From: Larix sibirica
Taxonomy: Eukaryota; Streptophyta; Pinopsida; Pinales; Pinaceae
Direction: 5' to 3'
NCBI GenBank assembly: GCA_004151065.3
Contig: NWUY0304861164.1
Coordinates: forward strand, 1 to 12,780
Length of the DNA stretch: 12,780 bases
A model generated the notes under the pieces. The model saw only the letters and a list, made by a program, of their open reading frames with translations. It was not told where the DNA came from and made no database searches. The number at the start of each line of letters is the position of its first letter. The first letter of the stretch is position 1. The position numbers and the translations under genes are program-made. Positions 1-9,200 of the stretch are shown here, piece by piece.

Positions 1-376
1 AACAAGCACAACATGAAATATCCAAATGCACAAATCATATACCAACCGGATCATATACCGGTATCTACCATCTGAACCACTGAATGACATCGGAACACTG
101 TTGTTGCATAAACCATGGGCACTGTCATCATCTCTGCTCTGTATGGAAGAAAATGGTTGACTCAGTCATCAAATATGGGCTCATGAGGCTTTATCTTCAC
201 ATGAGGCTGAAAATATATGCTCTAGGTCTGCTGAATATAGGAGTGACCATCAAAGAACTGCTGATCTCATGCATATCATAGCAAAAGGACTAGCTCGGAC
301 AAGTGCTCAAAATTGGTCTAAAGACGTGGTAGCCCCGGCTACTATGGATGTGATAACAGGTAGCATTCACCACTTT

Positions 377-731
377 ACATGCTCCAATTCCACGAGGAAC
401 ACCCGACAAATGGCCCTTAACTTGGTAGTAGGTGCTCTTGTATTTAGTATTGCAGTAATTGCATGTCCAAAGACAATTTCCTCCGCCACCAAGCCTTACT
501 TTGGGCTCTTGTTTCCTTGTTAAATACTTCCACAGTGGATATTTTTTCTTGAGTTTGTTGTCTTGCTATAATAGGGTTATTTGCGGCACTAAACACTCCG
601 CCTACAGCCCCAGATGCAGCAGATCAAGCACTAGCAGAGATTGATGAACTTGAAGGTGGTGGGGCAACACCAAAAGTGGCATTCCTCCCTTTCCTTTCAT
701 CTTTGGTAGCTACCCTTGATGTATGAGCCAT
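377..731 (-). pseudogene. hAT transposase N-terminal relic with BED zinc finger
   Basis: On the minus strand an ATG at 731 opens a 35-codon frame (MAHTSRVATKDERKGRNATF then a Pro/Ser tail) that ends at a TGA near 625. The frame continues past it (AASGAVGGVFSAANN ... VEVFNKETRAQSKAWW). After a frame change, 487-377 reads GGGNCLWTCNYCNTKYKSTY followed by YQVKGHLSGVPRGIGAC. That is a BED zinc finger (C-x2-C, then H and C; aromatic W before the first Cys), the DNA-binding N-terminus of plant hAT transposases. The stop, the frameshift and the lack of any recognisable catalytic or dimerisation region below 377 make it a dead or internally deleted copy. It lies in the same orientation as the host gene. 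Confidence 0.8.
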
Positions 732-947
732 GATTTATGTGGAATGAATCAAGAAAAATAATGAGGTTGGAGAAATGACAAATCTGATTTGCTAATCCTT
801 GACCTCCAAGCACTTAGAAGGCCTTCAAATCTGAATTTTATCCTTCACCTTCACAATGCTAGACTATGAGAGCCTTTTCCCTTCAACCGAAAGTGAAAAA
901 TGAATGCAAAACCATGTTTTTATATGTTCGTGGGGATCTTTCAACGG

Positions 948-1107
948 CACGTGTTAGACACGTCGAGACATATCTAGGCCCTAGGGCACACATATCTGAC
1001 ATGTGTTTCGCACATATGCTATTTTACAACACGTGTCATACACATGCCCTAGCGTGTCACGTGTCCAACATGCAAGAAACAAGCACAGGTCCCCTCCTAG
1101 ACGTGTC
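948..1107. repeat. Cluster of CACGTGTC-type motifs
   Basis: Within 160 bp occur CACGTGT (948-954), GACACGTC (957-964), CACGTGTC (1030-1037), GCGTGTC (1052-1058), CACGTGTC (1058-1065) and GACGTGTC (1100-1107). The 10-bp palindrome GCCCTAGGGC lies at 978-987. The cluster is upstream of the relic transposase start at 731. Repeated short motifs near an end are usual in hAT elements, where transposase binds them. The same core is also the plant G-box/ABRE (ACGTG). Which applies cannot be decided from sequence. Confidence 0.6.
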
Positions 1108-1117
1108 TTGTTTCTTG
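1073..1117. repeat. 11-bp perfect inverted repeat (stem-loop)
   Basis: CAAGAAACAAG at 1073-1083 is matched exactly by CTTGTTTCTTG at 1107-1117, with a 23-nt spacer. It overlaps the last motif of the CACGTGTC cluster. Confidence 0.75.
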
Positions 1118-1184
1118 GATGACAAGTCTGAGGTCTTGGGACCTTCAACAACCTCCCAAAAATAGAAAGGTGATTTCTCCAATG

Positions 1185-1263
1185 TGTAACCACCTCATCC
1201 TTATCCAAGTTGACCATGTCAACTCCCCAATAAATAACAATAAAATGCTCCAAGGTGGTTACA
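1185..1263. repeat. 11-bp inverted repeat enclosing a 6-bp one
   Basis: TGTAACCACCT at 1185-1195 pairs exactly with AGGTGGTTACA at 1253-1263. Inside lies GTTGAC-CAT-GTCAAC at 1209-1223, a second perfect stem. The nested layout could form a branched hairpin in single-stranded DNA or RNA. Confidence 0.7.
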
Positions 1264-1272
1264 AAGTGCAGA

Positions 1273-1350
1273 AATAAAAAGTGGAATGGGTGGATAGATC
1301 CAATGAAGATAAACCTTAACCACTCACCGGGTCAATAAAAAGTGCAATGG
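1273..1350. repeat. Short direct repeat, 17 bp with one mismatch
   Basis: AATAAAAAGTGGAATGG at 1273-1289 recurs as AATAAAAAGTGCAATGG at 1334-1350. There is no further repeat between them; the origin is unknown. Confidence 0.55.
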
Positions 1351-1736
1351 ATTCCAAGACCGAGGGGGTGGCCCCTCCACTCAAGCAAAATAATAATAAA
1401 ATATGATGGCGACTAAAATGTTATAACAAAATCTAGCACCCACAAAGTGTAAACTCCCAAGCACCAAGGTAAGTAATAAAAGAAGTTAGAAAATGGGCAT
1501 TACATAACTTACACAACATGCATCTCTTTCCTTATGTATTGTGAAATTAAAACAATGAATATGTACCAGCCAAATCAATGTTACCCTAGGATACTAGACA
1601 CAAGGTCTCTGATCATCGAATACACCATATGTTATGTCTGGTTTGTAGATCTAAGATGACCCAAATACAACTGTAGTATGGCTAGGATTCATATTGGTGT
1701 CTAGATATGTTATGCAGTCCTATCTGGTAGTGTATC

Positions 1737-1865
1737 CATTACGATGGGGGTCAAAGCAGAACCATATATGTTTACAGATCTGATTGTTAGAGAGACCAAA
1801 CATCAGACCCCCATAACAGATATGTCTACTATGGGGTCAACATTTGACCCCCTAACAGAGTAATG
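1737..1865. mobile_element. Small fold-back (MITE-like) element
   Basis: The ends are imperfect inverted repeats. CATTAC (1737-1742) then GGGGGTCAAA (1746-1755) on the left match TTTGACCCCC (1843-1852) then GTAATG (1860-1865) on the right. Internally GACCCCCAT (1806-1814) also pairs with ATGGGGGTC (1744-1752), and GGGGTCAA-CAT-TTGACCCC (1833-1851) is a perfect hairpin. The 129-bp unit has no coding capacity, and no target-site duplication is evident. It may be a short MITE or a local palindrome cluster. Confidence 0.45.
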
Positions 1866-1889
1866 TCATCCCAGTGAATTAATTTCTAT

Positions 1890-2085
1890 TCAACTATGAT
1901 AAACCATATTATATAATAGTTTATAGCATAGTTGTCAAAAATTGGGTCTATACTATATAATATATTATGATATATACTATATATTATTATATATTATTAC
2001 TTATATTTATATAAGATTAATATATATTAATATAATATATATTCAACATATATATACTATATTTTTAATATATATTTTGAACTTT
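1890..2085. repeat. AT-rich tract with TA-rich simple sequence
   Basis: Almost pure A/T, with many ATATAT and TATTA runs but no fixed period. No gene or element can be read in it. Confidence 0.8.
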
Positions 2086-2416
2086 TTATCAATAATAATT
2101 GCCATATCCTACTAATCCTAGTCATGTCATATCCAGGCTGTTCTAAAACTCTCTCGTATTCGTACTAGATATGATACCCAGATCCATATCAGTGCTATTT
2201 AGATGCTACCCATTTTGACACAAACCTTGTTGATTATCATCTCATAGAGTCACTCCAAGCGAGATCACCATGTCTAGAAGCCCAAAACTTTGAGCCTCTC
2301 AAATAAACAATTCCAAAACATCCTACATAGCCAACCATCCCACCCTCCCCAACACATCAAAAAAAATAGGACAAAGATAAAAATACACAAAAACATTCCA
2401 TGAAAGGCATAGTTAC

Positions 2417-3224
2417 CTGGGTTGAAATGTGATTGCCGTGGTTCTCCCTGCACAAGCTCCTAAAACTGGAGTCCTTATTGCAGAAATAATGACTGCTCCA
2501 GTGCTAAATGGTTGGGGAATAAGCACTGGAGTTGAACCATTAGGAGGATTAAGAGAGAATGGATGTGACCAGGCAGATCCTTCTCTTGTATCTTCCACAT
2601 ATTTAGACTGTAAGATTCTCAGTCTAAGTGTTGCCTCTGATGTTTGTAACCCTTTTGCTGGTGAATGCATACATGTGTGGAACTTGGGAATTTGGTCAAC
2701 TCCTTTGCCACTGACTTCTATTTTACCATCTTCAAGTTTGGAAAATGACATGTTAACTCCCTTCCTTGGCCATCTATGATTTCCATTGAATGATGAAGAT
2801 CCCGAAATCCCTGGACTGGTATCCTCAAAATAACCAGAAGACCCTGAAGTAGAACCATGGGCCAGAACACAATTTGATATCATTTTGCGACAAGGTAAAT
2901 GGTTCCAGATTTTGCAAGGGATGTCACGGTTTGCCCAATATATCCCTCTCCTATATGTCACATCATTGTCAACTCCTACAGTACTCGGCAAGTCAGCACA
3001 TGCAATTGCCATGCCAGATTTGGCATTCATCAATTGTTCCTGTTTCATGTCAGAATAACTGGAATATACAACCCTCTGATCAACATTCTCATCCATGTCA
3101 CCATCCATAGCTTCAAGAGTCAAACCACTACAGTTGTAGAGCCAAAATGGTACAGAGAGACAAAGTTCCCGAGAGCCACAAAATGCATCCAGTGCCTTCT
3201 CAACTTTAATAGACACAGGCAGAC
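2417..3224 (-). CDS. VPS13: VPS13 exon 12 of window, VAB repeat with Ser-rich loop
   Basis: Acceptor TTATGAAG/GTCTGC completes a Gly codon. Donor CAACCCAG/GTAACT breaks off in an Arg codon (phase 2). It reads LPVSIKVEKALDAFCGSREL then CLSVPFWLYNCSGLTLEAM (invariant Asn of a VAB repeat). A Ser/Gly-rich loop at about 2785-2860 follows, then WSHPFSLNPPNGSTPVLIPQ ... TTAITFQPR. The ITFQPR ending normally leads straight into the next VAB repeat, so the gene continues below position 2417, past an intron that runs at least to position 1. Confidence 0.92.
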
Positions 3225-6200
3225 CTTCATAAATACAAGAAGATAGTAAGCAAACAGACCTGTACCTTATGCAGTTTAGCTGATACAGTGACAGAAAAAG
3301 TTACCTTTCTATAAGTTCAAAGGTCCTTACACAATAACTATCCCCAAATCATAATAAAAATATAAAGATTGACCTTTGGATGAATCTGGATTCAGGATCA
3401 GTGCCTCTGTTATTAAGATCTTTTCTGCATCTGAATTAACCTTTCCTAGCTCTGTATCATACATGGATGAACGAAGAAATTTTACAAACGATGTTGTAAA
3501 ACCAGCAATATGGAATGTTATGCCCAACTCATGAGCAGAATCGATCTCAAAAACTGACACAGCATCTCCCTGGAAAACCAATTCAGATTTCATGCAAACA
3601 GTTATTTGCTAATTATAGATCCTCAATAAACCTTGTCCAAGATCTTAGTAGTTATTACAGTAATGAAGAGTCTTAGAAGAATGCCTTAAGCTACTAATTT
3701 TAGCTTAGTTCAGTGCCTGACCTCTGGAGCAAATACATTCACTGTGACACCTGCACCATTTTCAATTGAAAATTCAAGTGCTACTGGAAGACAATTTTTC
3801 AACACTAAAGGTGCAGTCAGTGTGATTTGACGAATAAAGCTAGCCTTTGTTTCTGCCGGAGAAATTGAGTTACGAGAAGTCCCATTATCATTCATATTAT
3901 TCCCGGAATTTTGATCTTGGAAATCAAATGAATATTGCTTCTTCCCATAGTAACAAGGAACTGTACTCTCCTGTACAGATATACAACAACGGAATGGACC
4001 ATCGCTGGGATGGGAAGGATAACAAGCAAAAGACCGCAATAAACCCTGTCTGTTGTCTTGTGACAAAACATTTGTGAGTGACTGTGCTTCACTCCAGAGA
4101 TAACTGCTACCAAGGGGACGATACCTTATTCGACCAGTTTCAGCTAGGTGTACAGGTAATGGCAACTCTTGCCCAGGTAAAATAGGATCCATCACCTGTA
4201 AATAATGCTTTACTAAATTAAGACCAGAAAAACCTTTAATGACCTTGTACAAGCATTAATGCTAAAAGAAACTTTTACCTTCGGAGCAATTCCAAAGGGA
4301 ATATCAAAGCGTACTTCTAAAGAAACACAAGTTGCATTCACAAGTGTGACCTGCAATTGAGATTCATATACTTTGTCAATTCAAAATTGAAATTGGTATT
4401 CAAATAGTAAAAGCTAAATATTAACAATTTAACACTAACCAATAATAGGATCCAAACTAACCGTGGAGTATAATCTGACTAACTTGCTATACCGTTGTGT
4501 TGAGACCTCAAATACAACAGGCACTACAAACTTTGAATTTGAATAGGCCTTATTGATTGTCTCTTGCCTGCCGATCCCTGCAGGTGGATCTTGCTCTTGG
4601 TGTCTTTGTCTTGTCCCAAAAGGCTTAGAGAAATCAACTTCTAATGACCTCAAACCTACAAGATCCATTGACATTGGCACTGAGGCTCTCGAAGTTCCTT
4701 CTAGCTGAATGCAGATCATATGGTGCCGTGAAGCAGAGGTTTTCCTATCAACAAGCCTTTCAGATGACTGATTAGGCCTCCGCCTCTGAAAAAGTTCTTC
4801 TGGGGTTTCTTCAACAAACAAGGGCACAGCACACCCCGGTTCAACAGAACTCCTTACTGCTCTGTCCAAGATTTCATTGTTCTCCGCAATTGTAGGACCA
4901 CGTATCAACCAAAAATTTAGAAGCATGCCTGTGTCATTTTGAAGGAAATATGGTGCATATCGCCTTACATGTGCATTCCCAAGAGGACTATAGTCTTCAA
5001 TCTTATGATTTCCAGGACAATCATCTGATCTAAATCCATCCCACATATCCTTGATCATCTCATTGCCTCTAACAGCAGCCTGTATGATGCATACAAAATG
5101 AAAAAACAATAAAAGTAGGACTTTGTAACATTAAATAAGAGACAGCAATATAATGGAATACAAAAAGGAATAAAGATGGTTTTACTAAACCAACACACCC
5201 AAATACCTGCATTAGTGCTTCCGTAAGGTTTAAATTGAGCTGGGACAAGGAGTCAATATAAATATTTGTTGTGGGTGATGTGCTCAACAGGCCATTACAT
5301 CCAAAATTTCTAGTAAGATGACACTGCAAGCTCCAGGGCTCCAAGAAAGGTTCCCATGTAACCTGCAAGCCCACTTCTCATTGACTTCTACATAGTTCAT
5401 TTTTGAGAGAGACTGGCCAAACGTTAAAAGAATGGGGATAAAATGTTATGAAGTTCAAAATTTAATTCGCCAACCTTATGAATGTTGTGGTAGTTCATTT
5501 GCACCTCCAAAGAGATGGAAGACTCCAGAGTTCCATTTCCCCAATTTGCACGAAAACATATATGCCTTGTAAAAGTTTCCATAATAGGTGCATTACAGCT
5601 CCACTGAATCATCAACAAAGAGAAAATACATATAACTAGCCTGTACCACCTATTCAGAATTTAAATAGATGCCCCACTACTTGCATTTCCATGGAATAAA
5701 AATTTAAAATACTTACTATTCTTTCCATGAAGAAATAATCACTAAACATCAAAGAAAAGGGGGTTATCACTGTCAATGAACTCAACTGTAATGATATTTC
5801 AATGCTAACATTCTACTCAATAACAGAGTAGAGGTTGCCCACTGAATCTATGTTATTAAGATATAGATATGGATAAGAATAAGAGTACAAAAAATAATTT
5901 ATCAGGTTTTGAGAAAAAAATGGATCCTACGGCTGCACATGGCATATATAGAAATAGACATATATATCTATGTATAAAGTTATAAACACACACACACACA
6001 CACACACAGAGTCTAGCAGATAGTTGTAGAGATATGCTTGTCTTAGGTTTTAAAAAAAGGTAAGGTTTATTTTATAGGACTTTGGTCCTCGGGATCATTA
6101 GTGCTAAGTTATAAAAGTTAGCCATATAATAAAGTGTAATGTTTGAAAAACTTAAAGACATGTTATATTAATTGGGTCTAGCCGGAGTGGTTGTGGGATG

Positions 6201-9200
6201 AAGTATTGTCCTCCCCGCCCAGGTTCTATTCCCATAAGTAGCATTGAGATCATACTGAATATATTGTTGTAGCGGCTTTCAGCCCTATTGTTGACTTAGC
6301 CTTGTGCCATGAAGAATCTAATGTTTGCCATGGGTACCATCCTTGGAATGAGAGGAAGAGCCCAAGGACTTCCCCTTGGATATGATACCTGTCAATTGGT
6401 TGTAGCTCGAGTGGTTGTGACGGAAAATCGTTACTCTCCCCACCCCAGTTCAGATCCCACTTTGTGACATGTTGCCCTTAGTGAGCTGATTATTGATGTG
6501 CTATATATGATCCATTCATGATTTGTTGACCTGGCCTTCTGCCCTAAATAATCTAGGGTTTACTTTGGGACCTGGGTACCATCCTCAAAATGAGAAGTTG
6601 TAGGGAGGTTTCCCTGGTGATATGTTACCTAGAAAAAAAGGTTAAAGACATGTTAGGACAAGATTATAAAAAAGTGATTATGATGTAATAAAACATGAGT
6701 TGTTCCTTAAAAGAAGAAAGGAACGTGTCTCATTATACGTGTGTAAACACCACATATTTTTCATGAATGGGTGTAATATATAATTGATTCTAATGGTGTA
6801 ATTGCAATTCTGCCCACAGGGCTGTTCACTATATCTAACAGTACAAAGAAAGTACCAATTGATCCAAGGCATAAAAGAACTCCAAGAATCTCTTTTCTGG
6901 CCAAATTCCAGTACTCGAGCAAGCTCTTTACGTGGCACCCTACTTCGGGAAAGCAAGGGGGTTCGTTACTCAAACTTTGAAAGCAAATTGTTGTGCGTGT
7001 GTGGTAAAGTGTAAAAAAAAGGAAATTTGATAAAAGAAATAGAAATGTGAGGTCCTGAGTGAGTTTGTGGTCCACCATTGAAACGGAACCAACAAACGGT
7101 TAATTTTATCCTAGATTTATCATGTCAATTAGGGTAGTCATATCTCTTAGGTCTAAAATATGTGACGGTCTTAATTATTGTATATCATCATAGCTTTGTA
7201 GTTTATACCTTTAATATGTTTATTTATGTCCTTTGGACTATTTGACCTTGTGCTTTTACTTGTGAATGCCTATGCCATGCTATGAGTTCCTTAAGGTACA
7301 TCACAACTGGTATCAGAGCTGATACCTTCTTCAGCTCACTTCTATTGTACAACTTTCCTTCTCCTTTCTAAAAGTTAAAACATCTACCACAAGTCTGGTC
7401 GATAGAATTTTCATTACGTGTTTGATCTGCATTCAATCTCAAGTTTACAAACAAATTCTTAGGAAGTGTAACACTAGTAGGGTTATCAACGATACTTCTA
7501 AGTTCTAAGGACCCAAAGAAAAAAACAGAATTATTTAATTCCTCTATTGAGTACCACTTACCCTTCCATCACTTAATAGGAATGCAGCTTTATGTATGCT
7601 AATGCATACATCCAGTGAAAAACCAGATCCTGTCGAAGATGCTTTCTTAGATTGTCCAAAATTGAAGTTATGCCAGAAACAAAGGATGGGATAAGAACAC
7701 CATAAATCCACTGTATCCACCTGGATAGAAAGAATCATTTTCTGCAGCTCTGCATTTTCATCCCATACTTTCCCCTCAAGTTCAATATCAGCAATGTGAC
7801 AAAATGGCAAACAATGAACACATTGTTCCTGAAAGTTCTCTGTTTTACCTTTTATCTGAACTATCCTGGCCTTAAAAGTCCACTTCCCATCTAGAAGGAT
7901 TAGTTCATCAAGATATACAGAGAGAGAGAACAACAAAAATTTGTAAAACAGACTTTCAGAACCCATGAAATACTTTTCCCTGTCTTCCTGCTTTACAGAA
8001 GAATCATGCTGATAAAAACCTTCTCGATTGCCAGGTTCTTTGGCAGAAACTCCGACCTTTTCCTCACTAGAAAAGTCTGGAATATGAATATATATGTTAA
8101 GTGTTTCAGACTTCAAGCAGAAAGGCCCAGGTCTTATGCCAGACCCATCTAACCTTCCACTGCATGGCTGAACCACATCATTAAACTCCCCTCTGTCAGT
8201 AAATCCTGTACGTGAACTTCCCAAAGAAACATATTCTGTTCTTAATGGTGACTGGATGCAGGTAATAGCAAAAACAACAAGTTCACTCCAAGCAGATAAG
8301 TGTAGCCATATATCAATACAAGGCACAGAAATTGAGGCTTCACTGACCCCTGTATCCAATGTGCATAAATGTACACCAATACCTGGATGGGATGACTCTT
8401 TTGAAATGCAATTCAAGAGGGTTGCTGCATTGCTGCATGAGATCACATCTAAGCTTAGAATCTCCAAATCCAGAGCCTCAAGAGATTCATTTCTCCAAAA
8501 TCCTGACACTTTCAGACATCGTGCATCTACTTTTCCAATCAGTTCCAAGACATCAACATCCTCTTCTTTGGATGTATGCAGCTTCAGTAAAATGTTTGAC
8601 ATAAACTTAACATCTACAGAATATGCCAGAGGAATTTCTGATTTAACAGTTTTAGAGTACTTAAACTCCACTATGGATTCCATGAACTGAGATACACTTG
8701 ACACAAATAGTTGGGATGTTGTGCTCACTGTAGAAAGTTTTAACACAACATCCTCTACGGCTTGCATTCCACTAAGAAAAGATTTTTCTGCAAAACAAAT
8801 AATAAAACAAGTGAGGAATCCTTGAAGAACTAAAGTGAAATATATTCTACTTCTTCATTCTCTAGAGTCAATAAATGAGAAGAAAAAGCTCCTACCTAAG
8901 ACATTTGCTTCAAAGCTTTGAGCATTAAATACAATACTTGTTGGTACAACTGGATAGTGAGATGATCCTTTTACGTCACATGGAATTCTTAGGGACAGAT
9001 CAGCATCTAGTCTTTCAATTAGGGGTAATTTTGCACTTGCCGGGCATGGATCTTTTCCATACACTTTTGGCTCATCATTCTTTGTTGAAGCAAATGACAA
9101 TGACAGCTGTCTTCCAGCAATATCAATGAAGTCCATTTTAGAAGCACTCAAATAGACTGCAGCTATACTTCTGTTATGCATATTTCCATTCATATATGGA

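Larger units (their letters stand above)
1..2416 (-). other. VPS13: Intron (3' part runs off window), transposon-rich
   Basis: This 2.4-kb stretch begins at the GTAACT donor after exon 12. I searched it for the exon expected next (a VAB repeat starting about one base into an Arg codon) and found none, so the intron probably extends beyond the window. It holds a hAT relic (377-731), a motif and palindrome cluster (948-1263), a short direct repeat (1273-1350), a fold-back element (1737-1865) and an AT-rich tract. I recognise nothing in 1-376, 1351-1736 and 2086-2400. Confidence 0.75.
6152..6655 (+). mobile_element. Dimeric tRNA-type SINE with 14-bp target-site duplication
   Basis: TTAAAGACATGTTA occurs exactly at 6152-6165 and again at 6642-6655. 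The 476 bp between them consist of two related units of about 220-240 bp (6166-6390 and 6391-6641). The units share a start (AATTGG-T-TAGC--GAGTGG), a middle (TTGTTGAC-T-GCCTT), the phrase GGGTACCATCCT followed by AATGAGA, and an end GATATG-TACCT. Each carries Pol III A-box and B-box-like sequences with usual spacing. The second ends in an A-rich tail (about 6631-6641). The single duplication around both units means the dimer inserted as one piece. It is antisense to the VPS13 gene. I do not recognise the SINE family. Confidence 0.82.
5604..7561 (-). other. VPS13: Long intron 5 (1958 nt) with nested elements
   Basis: Donor GGAAGG/GTAAGT at its 5' side and acceptor GATGATTCAG at its 3' side join exons 5 and 6 in frame. 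It is about nine times longer than any other complete intron here. The SINE dimer plus its duplication (504 bp) and the LTR fragment explain part of the length. I recognise nothing in 5640-5980 or in 6656-7045, apart from a hydrophobic minus-strand reading frame of unknown origin. Confidence 0.9.

Noticed and set aside
34-64. Direct repeat ATCATATACC and palindrome ATACCGGTAT
   Set aside because: Short and AT-biased, with no matching partner further away, so chance is likely.
84-644. Three short plus-strand open frames
   Set aside because: The minus strand here encodes a recognisable hAT BED finger; the plus frames overlap it and resemble nothing.
866-1253. Overlapping Cys/His-rich open frames on both strands
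   Set aside because: Their composition comes from the repeated CACGTGTC and CACAT motifs. There is no protein-like pattern or splice context.
1-2416. A further VPS13 exon after the ITFQPR end of exon 12
   Set aside because: No minus-strand stretch with matching phase and VAB-like sequence was found, so the intron seems to continue past the window.
2429-2779. Plus-strand open frame of 116 codons
   Set aside because: It is the antisense shadow of VPS13 exon 12, whose minus-strand frame is conserved and correctly spliced.
8256-8690. Plus-strand open frame of 144 codons
   Set aside because: It lies opposite VPS13 exon 5 and shows no recognisable domain.
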